Source: an uncultured Lachnospiraceae bacterium | Lineage (GTDB): Bacteria; Bacillota; Clostridia; Lachnospirales; Lachnospiraceae | NCBI GenBank assembly: GCA_947648875.1 | Contig: CANSPM010000001.1 | Span: 1 to 64,000 of the forward strand | Length of the DNA stretch: 64,000 nucleotides | Reading direction: 5' to 3' | In this document: positions 8,506-17,748 of the stretch, one piece after another | How the letters are laid out: each line of letters begins with the position of its first letter | Position numbering within the stretch: the stretch's first letter is position 1 | Translations under genes and position numbers: made by a program | Notes under the pieces: generated by a model | Told to the model about the DNA's origin: nothing | What the model saw: the letters and a program-made list of their open reading frames with translations, nothing else | Databases searched by the model: none

Positions 8506-11500
8506 ATGGAAGATAAGGTTTATACAAAACTGGTGGTGGGCATTCTGGCCCATGTGGATGCCGGAAAAACCACATTGGCGGAAGGAATTATGTATCTGAC
8601 CGGAGGAATCCGAAAGCTGGGCCGGGTGGACCACGGGAATGCCTTTCTGGATACCCATGCCCTGGAGAAAGCCAGAGGTATTACCATATTCTCAAAGCAG
8701 GCACAGATCAGTGTTGACTGTGGCGGTCAGACAAGGGAGATTACGTTGCTGGATACCCCGGGGCATGTGGATTTTTCCGCCGAGACTGAGCGCACGCTAC
8801 AGGTACTGGATGCCGCGATTCTCGTAATCAGCGGTGCGGACGGGGTGCAGGGACATGTGGAGACTCTGTGGAAGCTGCTTCGGCGCTATGGGGTTCCCAC
8901 CTATCTGTTTATCAATAAGATGGACCAGCCCGGGACGGACCCGCAGATACTGCTTGAGCAGCTGCGGGAGCAACTGGATGAGAACTGCGTGGATTTCAGT
9001 GCGGCGGATGCATTTCTGGGAGCGGATAACGGAGATATTTTGCTGCGGAGTCAATGGAAACCTGCTGAACAGGAAAAAACGGAGGGAAGTTCAAGGGGGC
9101 ACCATAGAGAGGCCGGGCCATTGTCGCGGGAGCAAAGAAACCAGGGAGATAGCAGGCAGTCGACGCAGGCTCTGAGGGGCCAGGGAGACATCGGCCGGAT
9201 GACATCGGACCAGGGTATGCCCGGAAACGTGGATGACTTCACCCGTGAGCAGTGGATGGAGAGAACCGCTCTGTGCAGTGAGGAAATGATGGAATCCTAT
9301 CTGGAGAAAGGAGCGTTGACTGTCCCGGACATTCGCGAGGCCATTCGCAGACGGCAGCTTTTCCCCTGTTATTTTGGCTCGGCTCTGAAACTCCAGGGGG
9401 TGGACGAATTGTTACAGGGCATTGCCCGCTACACCTATGAGCCTGCCTATGGGCAGGAACAGGCGGCCAGGGTGTATAAGATTGAGAGGGACACAAGCGG
9501 CAGCCGTCTGACCCATCTGAAAGTGACCGGGGGAGTCCTGAAGGTGAAAGGGTTGCTGGAGGGGGAGAAAATTGATCAGATTCGTATATATTCCGGGGCG
9601 GGATACAGGCTGGCAGAGGAAGCCCCGGCGGGATGTATCTGTGCCGTAACAGGGCTTGAAAAGACTTACAGCGGCCAGGGGCTGGGCGCTTCGGCAGACG
9701 GGGAAAAACCCAGTCTGGTACCGGTGCTCAGTTATCGGGTGGAACTGCCGGAAGGTTGCGATGTGCATAAAACGCTGAAAAACCTGTATCTGCTGGAAGA
9801 GGAGATTCCTGAGCTGCACATTTTGTGGCAGGAGGGCAGGAATCCCGGGGAGGGCGAGATTCACGCCCAGGTCATGGGACAGGTGCAGATCGAGATTTTG
9901 CAGGAATTGATTGCCGGGCGATTCGGCACGCAGGTGTCTTTTGGGGAGGGAAGCATTGTATACCGGGAGACGATTACGGGGCCGGTGGAGGGGGTAGGGC
10001 ACTTTGAGCCGCTGCGCCACTATGCGGAGGTGCATCTGTTGCTGGAACCGGGGGAGCCGGGCAGTGGTTTGGTGCTGCGGGCGGATTGCGGCGAGGATGA
10101 TCTGGACAGGAACTGGCAGCGGCTGGTGTTGACGCACTTGGAGGAAAAGGAACATAAGGGAGTTTTGACCAATTCAGTCATAACAGATATGCGGATTACA
10201 CTGATTGCCGGAAAAGCGCATTTGAAGCACACGGAGGGCGGGGATTTTCGACAGGCTACTTACCGGGCCCTGCGACAGGGACTGATGAAAGCGGAGAGTC
10301 GACTGTTGGAGCCCGTGTATTCCTACACGCTGGAACTGCCCACGGAGAATCTGGGACGGGCTATGAATGATATACAGAAAAGGAGCGGGTGTTTTGACGA
10401 TCCGGTGACTTCGGGAGAGCGCAGTATTCTCAGAGGTACAGCTCCTGCGGCCACATTAAACGGCTATCAGATGGAGGTAAGCGCCTACACCAGAGGCAGA
10501 GGCAGACTGTCCTGCCAGTTCCACGGCTATGCCCCCTGCCACAATGAGCAGGAGATTATTGAGAACTGTGGCTATAATCCCGATCACGATTTGGATAATC
10601 CCGCCGATTCGGTATTTTGTGCCCATGGGGCGGGTTTTATCGTACCCTGGCAGCAGGTGGAGGAGTATGCTCATGTGGACACGGCAGACAAGCTGCGTCG
10701 TATGCGGCCGGAAATATTTGGGCCGATTGCGGAGGGCGGCGGGGATTCTCGATTTTCCATCCGGGGAGAGGAAAGCGGTGATGTACCTGGGGGAAGTGCG
10801 GGAGCTTTTCAGGGCGCGGGGCAGCATCGCGGCGGGCGGGATGGCCGCGCGGCCCGGGAGGACCGTTTTATCAGTCAGGAGGAGATCGAGGAGATCTATC
10901 TGCGCACATATGGCACGAAGGCGCTGGACAAGAACCCCTGGAACAGGCCTGCGGCTTCCCACAGAAGCGCCTCTCCGGCCAGGGAGCCAGTCTACAGAGG
11001 CACGCCCGGGCAACGCCGGGAGCGGTATCTGTTGGTGGACGGCTACAACATTATTTTTGCCTGGGAGGATCTCCGGGACATGGCCCGGGATAATGTGGAG
11101 GGGGCCCGAACAAAGCTGATGGACATCCTCTGTAATTACCAGGGCTATATACAGGACACCTTGATTCTGGTGTACGACGCTTATAAGGTCAAAGGAAATC
11201 CCGGTACAGTACAGAAATATCACAATATCCATGTGGTCTATACCAGGGAGGCGGAGACTGCGGACCAGTACATTGAGAAGACCGTACACCGGATAGGGCG
11301 GAAATATCAGGTGACGGTGGCCACCTCCGACGCCCTGGAGCAGGTGATTATCTGGGGGCAGGGCGCGGCCCGCATGTCCGCGCAGGAACTGCGCCGGGAG
11401 GTGGAAAGCCACACTCGTCAGCGTCTGGCGGATTGGCAGGATCAACAGGAAGGAGGACGTTTTTTTGTCATGGAGGAGAAGCTGCGGCAGGTGGGGCTTC

Positions 11501-11517
11501 CGCCGGATTCGGAATAA
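8506..11517 (+). CDS. TetM-like ribosomal GTPase fused to Rae1/YacP-like NYN endonuclease
   Basis: A 1003-residue two-part protein. Residues 1-~740 form a translational GTPase of the TetM/TetO type: G1 AHVDAGKTTL, G3 DTPGHVDF, G4 NKMD, then domains II-V, with domain IV around GVLTNSVITDMRI and domain V around RGRGRLSCQFHGY. A hydrophilic insert fills about 183-245. After a Gly/Arg-rich linker (~740-835), residues ~838-985 form a NYN domain close to Rae1/YacP, with the acidic residues of LLVDGYNIIFAW, LVYDAYKVKG, ETADQYIEK and VATSDALEQ all present. Rae1 cuts mRNA in the ribosomal A site, so the fusion probably couples ribosome binding to mRNA cleavage. The start at 8506 follows AAGGAG. Tetracycline resistance is not implied. 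Confidence 0.9.
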   Translation: MEDKVYTKLVVGILAHVDAGKTTLAEGIMYLTGGIRKLGRVDHGNAFLDTHALEKARGITIFSKQAQISVDCGGQTREITLLDTPGHVDFSAETERTLQVLDAAILVISGADGVQGHVETLWKLLRRYGVPTYLFINKMDQPGTDPQILLEQLREQLDENCVDFSAADAFLGADNGDILLRSQWKPAEQEKTEGSSRGHHREAGPLSREQRNQGDSRQSTQALRGQGDIGRMTSDQGMPGNVDDFTREQWMERTALCSEEMMESYLEKGALTVPDIREAIRRRQLFPCYFGSALKLQGVDELLQGIARYTYEPAYGQEQAARVYKIERDTSGSRLTHLKVTGGVLKVKGLLEGEKIDQIRIYSGAGYRLAEEAPAGCICAVTGLEKTYSGQGLGASADGEKPSLVPVLSYRVELPEGCDVHKTLKNLYLLEEEIPELHILWQEGRNPGEGEIHAQVMGQVQIEILQELIAGRFGTQVSFGEGSIVYRETITGPVEGVGHFEPLRHYAEVHLLLEPGEPGSGLVLRADCGEDDLDRNWQRLVLTHLEEKEHKGVLTNSVITDMRITLIAGKAHLKHTEGGDFRQATYRALRQGLMKAESRLLEPVYSYTLELPTENLGRAMNDIQKRSGCFDDPVTSGERSILRGTAPAATLNGYQMEVSAYTRGRGRLSCQFHGYAPCHNEQEIIENCGYNPDHDLDNPADSVFCAHGAGFIVPWQQVEEYAHVDTADKLRRMRPEIFGPIAEGGGDSRFSIRGEESGDVPGGSAGAFQGAGQHRGGRDGRAAREDRFISQEEIEEIYLRTYGTKALDKNPWNRPAASHRSASPAREPVYRGTPGQRRERYLLVDGYNIIFAWEDLRDMARDNVEGARTKLMDILCNYQGYIQDTLILVYDAYKVKGNPGTVQKYHNIHVVYTREAETADQYIEKTVHRIGRKYQVTVATSDALEQVIIWGQGAARMSAQELRREVESHTRQRLADWQDQQEGGRFFVMEEKLRQVGLPPDSE

Positions 11518-11705
11518 GCGTCCGGCGGCCGGATGGAGTTTGAACCTATGGAAGATTGCGCACTTGCGGCAGTCCGTTGCGCCAGGTCGTATTTCGTCAT
11601 AAAAAGGTAGGATTTATGCATTGTTTATGAGGGAACACCGCTATATACTGAGAAAAAGCATTCCTGTGGTCGAAGAGCGGGCGGCGGGTAAAACAGGAGG
11701 TCATT

Positions 11706-12719
11706 ATGAAGAGAAAAGTGGCGATTGTGGGGTGTGGAGGGATAGCGCAGGTACATACCCGGGCCATTCAAGATCTGGAGGGTACGGAACTGTGCGCCTT
11801 TGTCGACTGTAGGTTAGAACGGGCGAAAAAACTTGCGGCCCAATACGGTGGGGCGGGGGCCGGGATATATGAGGGAATTGAGGAAATGTTGTCCGCCGGG
11901 AAACCGGATGTGGTACATATCTGCACGCCCCATTATCTTCATGTACCAATGGCGATTAAGGTGCTGGAGAGCGGCGGATCGGTCTTTATGGAGAAGCCTC
12001 CGGCTATTTCCAGGGAGCAGTTTGCACAGTTGGAAATAGCGGCAGAGGGTAGCACAGGGAAGCTGGGAGTGTGCTTTCAGAACAGGTATAACGCATCCAC
12101 AAAAAAAGTGGATGAACTGTTGCGGGAGGGCAGTCTGGGAGAAGTGAAAGGCGGCAGAGCCTTTGTCACCTGGAACCGGGGCGCGAATTATTATCAGGAC
12201 AGCGATTGGCGGGGAAGATGGGAGACGGAAGGCGGCGGCGCGCTGATCAACCAGTCCATTCATGCCCTGGACCTTTTGCTGCGATGGCTGGGGGAGCCGG
12301 ATGTGGTGGAGGCGTCCATGGGAAATCATCACCTGCGGGGGGTGTGTGAGGTGGAGGATGTGACGGAGGCTTTTCTGGGATTTCCGGGGGGAAAAAGAGC
12401 CTGCTTTTACGCCACCACGGCCTACGTGTCCGATGAACCGGTGCTGATAGAACTTGCCTGTGAGAACGGTAGTATCCGCCTGGAGGGGGAGCGGGTAACG
12501 GTGCGCTACTCCCGGGGCGAAGAGGCTGTTTTTCTGTTGAAAACAGGCTCTTCGGCGGGTAAATCTTACTGGGGATGTGGTCATGCGGCCTGCATTGGTG
12601 ACTTTTATCATAGTCTGGAATACGGGACTTCCTACGCGAATGATCTGGGGGCGGTGGCCAACACGCTGAGAGTCATGATGCGGATTTATGAAAGCGCGGG
12701 GAGAGGATCACTTTTTTGA
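11706..12719 (+). CDS. Gfo/Idh/MocA family oxidoreductase (first)
   Basis: A 337-residue NAD(P)-dependent dehydrogenase. The N-terminal Rossmann fold carries GCGGIAQVHTRAI, and the family motif appears as MEKPPA around residue 96. The C-terminal half is the alpha/beta dimerisation and substrate domain, with GGALINQSIHALDLL containing the usual catalytic-region histidine. Members oxidise or epimerise sugars and cyclitols. The ATG follows AGGAGG. It heads a three-gene set with a second family member and a TIM-barrel isomerase, as in inositol- or sugar-acid-type pathways; the substrate cannot be assigned. Confidence 0.88.
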   Translation: MKRKVAIVGCGGIAQVHTRAIQDLEGTELCAFVDCRLERAKKLAAQYGGAGAGIYEGIEEMLSAGKPDVVHICTPHYLHVPMAIKVLESGGSVFMEKPPAISREQFAQLEIAAEGSTGKLGVCFQNRYNASTKKVDELLREGSLGEVKGGRAFVTWNRGANYYQDSDWRGRWETEGGGALINQSIHALDLLLRWLGEPDVVEASMGNHHLRGVCEVEDVTEAFLGFPGGKRACFYATTAYVSDEPVLIELACENGSIRLEGERVTVRYSRGEEAVFLLKTGSSAGKSYWGCGHAACIGDFYHSLEYGTSYANDLGAVANTLRVMMRIYESAGRGSLF

Positions 12720-12952
12720 TGCCATTTGGCGGCGACTTTGGCATTCGGGTTGAAACGTCAATCAGGAGCATAAAACAGCATATTTCCAGTAAATACACGG
12801 GCCCGTATCCGGGGATCTGAATATGACTTTACAGGGGGCCGTGTCCGGGCATATGGAAACGGCTTTACGGGCCACGTCAGGCCGATTGAAAGCGGCCTCA
12901 AGGGGAACGTCATTTCGCTGGAAGGAGTATGCGGAACGCAAGGAGGAAAAAC

Positions 12953-14107
12953 ATGGAACAGGTCAGATTGGGAATTATCGGAATCGGTGGCATGGGAAGC
13001 AACCATGCCAGGAGCATTCTGGAGGGCAAAGTGCCAAAGATGCGGCTGACGGGGGTAGCCGATGTGAGGGAGGCCAGAAGAGAGTGGGCAAAAAAGGAGC
13101 TTCCTTCGGATGTGGCCGTCTACAGCGAGGGAAAGGAACTGATTGACAGCGGTGTGTGCGACGCCGTGCTGATCGCCACGCCCCACTATCAGCATCCGGA
13201 GTTGGTAATCTATGCTCTGGAGCACGGCCTGCACGCGATCAGCGAGAAGCCCGCGGGGGTCTACACCAAACAGGTCCGGGAGATGAACGAGGCGGCGGAG
13301 AAATCAGATAAGGTTTTTGCCATTATGTTTAACCAGAGAACCAACTGTGTCTACCGAAAAATGCACGATATGATCGCCGGCGGGGAACTGGGACAGATCA
13401 AGCGGGTGAACTGGATCATCACGGACTGGTACCGTACCCAGAGTTATTACGACGCGGCGGACTGGAAGGCCACCTGGGATGGGGAAGGCGGCGGCGTATT
13501 GCTGAACCAGTGCCCGCACCAACTGGATCTGATCCAGTGGCTGTGCGGCATGCCGGTGCGGGTACGGGCTTTCTGTCACGAGGCCAAATGGCATGACATA
13601 GAGGTGGAGGACGATGTGACAGCCTATCTGGAATATGAAAACGGGGCCACAGGCGTTTTCGTCACCACCACTGCCGATACGCCCGGCACCAACCGACTGG
13701 AGATCACTCTGGAAATGGGCAAGCTGGTGTGTGAGAACAATAAGCTCCTGCTGTATCGCCTGAGTGAAAACGAGAGAGTTTTCTGCAAAACCTCCCCGGA
13801 GGGATTCGCCCAGCCGAAATGTACGTTGGAGGAGGTGGAGACCGACGGGCAAAATGAACAACATGTGGGAGTACTGAAAGCGTTCGCGGGAAAAATTCTT
13901 CACGACACGCCCCTGGTGGCGGAGGGAACCGAGGGGATCCGCGGCTTAACCCTCTCCAACGCCATGCATCTGTCCAGTTGGCTGGACCGGATGGTGGAGA
14001 TACCCTTTGATGAGGAACTGTTTTTACAGGAACTGAACAAAAAACGGGCAACTTCCAGGAAAAAGACAGGCAGCGGCGTTGTGTTCGATACCACGGGAAC
14101 TTATTAA
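12953..14107 (+). CDS. Gfo/Idh/MocA family oxidoreductase (second)
   Basis: A 384-residue homologue of the preceding enzyme: Rossmann motif GIGGMGSNHARSI at the N-terminus, SEKPAG near residue 100, and GGVLLNQCPHQLDLIQWL in the substrate domain. The start at 12953 is chosen because AAGGAGG lies just before it; an ATG 24 bases upstream lacks a site. A 233-base gap separates it from the first enzyme. Two divergent family members side by side suggest successive oxidation and reduction at different carbons of one sugar, as in keto-sugar epimerisation routes. That is inference. Confidence 0.88.
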   Translation: MEQVRLGIIGIGGMGSNHARSILEGKVPKMRLTGVADVREARREWAKKELPSDVAVYSEGKELIDSGVCDAVLIATPHYQHPELVIYALEHGLHAISEKPAGVYTKQVREMNEAAEKSDKVFAIMFNQRTNCVYRKMHDMIAGGELGQIKRVNWIITDWYRTQSYYDAADWKATWDGEGGGVLLNQCPHQLDLIQWLCGMPVRVRAFCHEAKWHDIEVEDDVTAYLEYENGATGVFVTTTADTPGTNRLEITLEMGKLVCENNKLLLYRLSENERVFCKTSPEGFAQPKCTLEEVETDGQNEQHVGVLKAFAGKILHDTPLVAEGTEGIRGLTLSNAMHLSSWLDRMVEIPFDEELFLQELNKKRATSRKKTGSGVVFDTTGTY

Positions 14108-14264
14108 ACCCTTTGCGCCAGTAGCCGGACGGTAAAGTCTCGAAAGCGCGCGGAAGCAAATTTTATGAGAGCGTTTTCGAAGGAAGTTTGTCTCCCTTGG
14201 CGTACTGAAGAGACTTTCCCTTTTAGAGCCATTGGACAGCGATTCTTTTAAGAGGAGAAAATAT

Positions 14265-15110
14265 ATGTTTGATAATATCATTTTAACGGGATTCGCGGAC
14301 GAGATTGCCGCGTCTCTGGACACCCAGATGCAGGTGCTGGACAAATTACATATGAGCCACATTGAAATGCGGGGAGTGGACGGAAGAAACTTTGTGGAAT
14401 ATACAAAGGAGGAAGCCCGGGACATCAAAAAGCGCCTGGATGACAGGGGATTTGCTCTCTCGGCTGTCGGCTCTCCCATCGGAAAGATCGGGATTACAGA
14501 TGATTTCGCGCCCCACATGGAACTGTTTAAGCATACTGTGGAACTGGCCCATATTATGGGGACGCCCAATATCCGGATGTTCAGCTTCTATGTTCCCAGG
14601 GAGAAAGCGGAAAGCTATAAGGAGAAAGTGCTGGAGCAGCTGGGACAGTTTGCGGATTATGCCGTCGCCAATGAGGCTGTTCTGCTCCACGAGAATGAAA
14701 AGGGGATTTACGGGGAGATGGCGCAGAGCTGTCTGGATATCATGAAATGTTTTGCGGGGCCGCACTTTAAAGCCGTTTTTGATTTTGCCAATTTTGTGCA
14801 GGCAGGGCAGGACACCCTGGAAGCCTATGAGCAGCTGAAACCCTACATCGCTTACATCCACGTGAAGGATGCCCTTCTTCGGGACGGGAGCGTGGTTCCG
14901 GCGGGCCATGGGGACGGCAATGTCAGGGAGATTCTGGGCAAGTTGAAAGCCGGCGGCTACAGCGGATATCTTTCTCTGGAGCCCCATCTCTCGGAGTTTA
15001 CGGGCTTTTCTTCCCTGGAGAAGGAAGGCCAGATCGGCAGAAAACTGTCCGGGGAGGAAGCCTTTACCCTGGCGCATGACGCACTGTTAAAGATTCTGGA
15101 AGAATTATAG
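14265..15110 (+). CDS. Sugar phosphate isomerase/epimerase-like TIM-barrel protein
   Basis: A 281-residue protein of the xylose-isomerase-like TIM-barrel superfamily. Typical metal-site strands are visible: VLLHENEKGIYGE, FKAVFDFANFVQAG, YIHVKDALLRDG and YLSLEPHL, giving the Glu/Asp/His/Glu divalent-metal pattern. It probably isomerises or epimerises a keto-sugar or inositol-type compound made by the two upstream oxidoreductases. The start at 14265 follows AAGAGGAGAA; a TTG further upstream is less likely. It is last in the three-gene set, and a terminator lies about 145 bases downstream. Confidence 0.85.
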   Translation: MFDNIILTGFADEIAASLDTQMQVLDKLHMSHIEMRGVDGRNFVEYTKEEARDIKKRLDDRGFALSAVGSPIGKIGITDDFAPHMELFKHTVELAHIMGTPNIRMFSFYVPREKAESYKEKVLEQLGQFADYAVANEAVLLHENEKGIYGEMAQSCLDIMKCFAGPHFKAVFDFANFVQAGQDTLEAYEQLKPYIAYIHVKDALLRDGSVVPAGHGDGNVREILGKLKAGGYSGYLSLEPHLSEFTGFSSLEKEGQIGRKLSGEEAFTLAHDALLKILEEL

Positions 15111-15254
15111 GCATGACTCGTTATTTCTTTTTGAGGTACTGTGTACCTGCCGGAAATAGACTATAAGTCTGTTTCCGGCAGCAGGGTAGAAGATAAATCG
15201 GATAAATCGCCGCAACCACAAGGTTTGCGGTGATAAGGAAGTCATTTCGGATTA

Positions 15255-15295
15255 GGCGGTACAGCTCCTGTTACAAGGGCTGTACCGCCTTTTCT
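15255..15295 (+). terminator. Terminator downstream of the sugar operon
   Basis: A perfect 11-base-pair stem (GGCGGTACAGC with GCTGTACCGCC), a 13-base loop, then TTTTCT. Confidence 0.85.
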
Positions 15296-15605
15296 GGCGC
15301 TCTATGAGCGCAAATCTTACCTGTTTACCTTTTCCGGCGCACAGACTATGATTTTCTTGATAATTTCTTTGATGATTACCCGGCCAGCTCGTCAATACTT
15401 CAAACAGCACTGTAGCTGCCGTCCACCGGCAATTTGCCGATAAACGGATTGGTGGTGGAAGGGCCGCTGTGGCCTCTCCCATTGCTACCCAGCCGGGTTC
15501 ATTCTCTGTATTCGGTTTCATAGACGGTTTGTTTCCCATATTCTGTACCGCGCCGGATTCGCTTCCCATGCCCCTTTGACAGGGATATTCAGATATTGGA
15601 GCCTG

Positions 15606-15640
15606 CTCTTTTAGAGGAACATATCGTTCCTCTAAAAGAG
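15606..15640. repeat. Perfect 15-base-pair inverted repeat
   Basis: CTCTTTTAGAGGAAC and its exact complement flank a 5-base spacer. Neither side has a T run, so it is not a classic terminator. It lies in the gap between the sugar operon and the converging AraC gene. Confidence 0.7.
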
Positions 15641-15696
15641 ACGATCCGGATATCACGCTTGATACGGCGGAGCGGGAGACGGGTACGAACGGGAGA

Positions 15697-16665
15697 CTAC
15701 TGCCTTCTCACAGGTCGGACGAACTTCCAGAATCGCTCAGGGTCATGGTACAGATAGCCGATTCTTCCGGGAGTGGTGTCCAGACAATAGCCGGACTTTT
15801 CATAGGCAAAAGCATTCATTGCCTCTTCCACTTTGTTTTCCACACTACAGTTTTCCTGATCGTAATGAAACGGTCCGTGCTCAAACACGATGTACTCGCC
15901 CTCGGGGACTTCCATCATAAGCATCTGCGATGGCACTTCGCCCTGATAATCCAGGGGCAGGCGTACCCCATAGCACTCCGCAAGGGGAATGCCCCAGCTG
16001 CAAAGCCGGCCCCTGGGATCATTGAGATATCCAATGATCTGTCCGCTGCCACTGTTGCTCTCACTGCCGCCCAGATCGTCCAGCTTGCCTTTAATGCTGT
16101 CTAACAGGCCGCAGACGGTTTCACAGTCCTGGCCGGGAATCCGGCTCTGTTTCTGCCAGAAGTCCCAGTACCCGATGCTCTCATAGTTCCGGATGTGCAG
16201 GAACTTGTGGGCGGGAATGGTTACAAAATAAATCTTGATTTCTTTTGCGGATTGTATCATACCTGTCTCTCCTATTTCCAAAAAGTAGCGGTCAAAAGGG
16301 TGGATCTTGGTGCGGAGTACTACGGGCACAGGGTTTTTGCGGTATTCCATGGGGGTGATGCCGTAGGCGGCTTTGAAGGCCCGGGTAAAGGCTTCGTGGG
16401 AGGAAAAACCGTAGTCCACGGCGATTTCCAGAAAACTGCGGCGGCTGTCCCGCACTTCCCACAATGCGAAAGCCAGTCTGCGGAGCCGCAGGTAGTCCCG
16501 GAACTGCATGCCCGTTATCTCCCGGAACTTCCGGGTGACATGGTATTCGGAATATCCCAGCTGGCAGGAGAGAGCGCGCAGCGTCAGCGCATCGTCCTGA
16601 TGGCTCTTGATGCATCTGTCTATTTCGTCAATAATAATTTGAATCTGCTGCTGCCACTCGTACAC
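15697..16665 (-). CDS. AraC-family regulator with GyrI-like effector domain
   Basis: A 322-residue regulator. Residues 1-~110 contain two AraC-type helix-turn-helix units (LRALSCQLGYSEYHVTRKFREITG and FLEIAVDYGFSSHEAFTRAFKAAYGITP). Residues ~125-322 resemble the GyrI/small-molecule-binding domain found in multidrug-sensing regulators. The start is taken as GTG at 16665 because GGGAGG lies just upstream and the domain begins there; the frame remains open 56 codons further without support. It lies 139 bases after degV on the same strand and may share its transcript. The effector is unknown. Confidence 0.85.
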   Translation of the reverse strand: MYEWQQQIQIIIDEIDRCIKSHQDDALTLRALSCQLGYSEYHVTRKFREITGMQFRDYLRLRRLAFALWEVRDSRRSFLEIAVDYGFSSHEAFTRAFKAAYGITPMEYRKNPVPVVLRTKIHPFDRYFLEIGETGMIQSAKEIKIYFVTIPAHKFLHIRNYESIGYWDFWQKQSRIPGQDCETVCGLLDSIKGKLDDLGGSESNSGSGQIIGYLNDPRGRLCSWGIPLAECYGVRLPLDYQGEVPSQMLMMEVPEGEYIVFEHGPFHYDQENCSVENKVEEAMNAFAYEKSGYCLDTTPGRIGYLYHDPERFWKFVRPVRRQ

Positions 16666-16804
16666 TCGTCTGCCTCCCGTAGGAATCCTTTCTGTACTTT
16701 TTCCCTTTCCGACCGCTCTAAAGCCAGTATAAGGGTTCGGAGATATAAATATTTGATTCTGCTTGTGGTTCTGCTCCGGCGTTTTACTATCTGCTCCTGT
16801 GGAA

Positions 16805-17650
16805 TTATAACCGAGGAGATGCAGGCCTGTCAAATCCCAGCATAATTCCGCCGTTTTCGGCGTAGTAGCCGCATAGCCCCAGTGTGGGGGCTATGCGTAC
16901 ATCGGCGTTATCCCAGGTTTTGCGGATCAGGTCGGCCAGCTTTTCGGCGGCTTTTTCGTTGTTGTTATGCATGAGGCGGACCTTTCCGCCATAGAAGCCG
17001 GTCTCACTCATAATCTTTACCATCCGGGAGAGGGAGCCGTTTTCTCCATGGCATTTGTTAAGAATCTCCAATGTGCCCTGGGCGCTGGCCTGCCCCACCA
17101 CCCGGATGCCCAGAATTTCACAGATTTTGGCTACAGATGGGCTGACGCGGCCATTGTTTGCCAGGTTTCGAAGGGATTTCAGGCAGAAGAGAAGCCCTGT
17201 GCGATGGGCGTATTCCCGGATACCGTCAAGAATCTCCTTCTCACCAAGTCCTGAGCAGATCAGTTCCTGCAATTTCTCAATGAGCAACGCCATCTCGGGT
17301 CCTGCGGACAGAGAGTCGATAACATGCACATGGCGAAGAGGGTATTGTTCTTCATATTCTGCCTTGGCAGCTCTGGCGGCGGCGCAGCTACCCGACAGTC
17401 CGCTGGTAATTGTGACGCAGAAAACGACTTCGGCATCTTCAAAAGCATTCAGCCAATCCCCGATGCCGGGGCAGGCGGTGCCGGATTTCCCGCCGTGGGA
17501 AAGCGCCTCTTCCATCTGTGCCAGATCCAGATTGTCGTCGTCAGGAAAATCTCTGTCTCCCACCATAATGTGGAGTGGAGCGTAGGCAAAAGGGATGTTT
17601 TCGATGGAATGGATGTTGGATGCGGAATCCGTAACGATTTTATATTTCAT
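16805..17650 (-). CDS. DegV family fatty-acid-binding protein
   Basis: A 281-residue DegV protein. The N-terminal MKYKIVTDSASN, the TITSGLSGSCAAARAA loop and the C-terminal VRIAPTLGLCGYYAENGGIMLGF are family signatures. Characterised members (FakB) bind a fatty acid and present it to the kinase FakA, but no kinase gene is near, and many clostridial paralogues have unknown ligands. The start follows AAGGAGG. A strong promoter with a palindrome at the predicted transcription start lies upstream, and the divergent neighbour is a DUF1836 protein. Confidence 0.9.
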   Translation of the reverse strand: MKYKIVTDSASNIHSIENIPFAYAPLHIMVGDRDFPDDDNLDLAQMEEALSHGGKSGTACPGIGDWLNAFEDAEVVFCVTITSGLSGSCAAARAAKAEYEEQYPLRHVHVIDSLSAGPEMALLIEKLQELICSGLGEKEILDGIREYAHRTGLLFCLKSLRNLANNGRVSPSVAKICEILGIRVVGQASAQGTLEILNKCHGENGSLSRMVKIMSETGFYGGKVRLMHNNNEKAAEKLADLIRKTWDNADVRIAPTLGLCGYYAENGGIMLGFDRPASPRL

Positions 17651-17704
17651 GACAGCCTCCTTGATATAGTATAAATTACCCTTATAGCGGTTTTTAAATA
17701 GCTT

Positions 17705-17718
17705 GTTATGTACATAAC
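17705..17718. promoter_or_regulatory. 14-base palindromic operator candidate
   Basis: GTTATGTACATAAC is a perfect palindrome located just after the -10 box of the degV promoter, at the expected transcription start. The position is typical of a repressor site. Confidence 0.5.
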
Positions 17719-17719
17719 C

Positions 17720-17748
17720 AGATTATCAGTTATAAAGAAACCTGTCAA
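17720..17748 (-). promoter_or_regulatory. degV promoter
   Basis: On the minus strand: TTGACA (17748-17743), 17 bases, TAATCT (17725-17720). The -35 box is a perfect match. Confidence 0.75.

Larger units (their letters stand above)
15111..15696. other. Structured intergenic region, no clear gene
   Basis: On the plus strand a run of hairpins follows the isomerase gene: AGGTAC/GTACCT (15134-15148), a long stem CTGCCGGAAA/TTTCCGGCAG (15147-15181) and CCGCAACC/GGTTTGCGG (15210-15230), ending in a terminator at 15255-15295. From 15296 to 15696 I see no recognisable gene on either strand; a 134-codon minus-strand frame matches nothing I know. A perfect 15-base-pair inverted repeat lies at 15606-15640. 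Confidence 0.6.

Noticed and set aside
8506-11517. Tetracycline resistance gene
   Set aside because: The GTPase part resembles TetM, but sequence divergence, the internal insert and the fused nuclease argue for a different ribosome-related role.
15252-15656. Minus-strand frame of 134 codons
   Set aside because: There is no ribosome binding site or recognisable domain. It crosses a terminator stem and a perfect inverted repeat, as expected for non-coding DNA.
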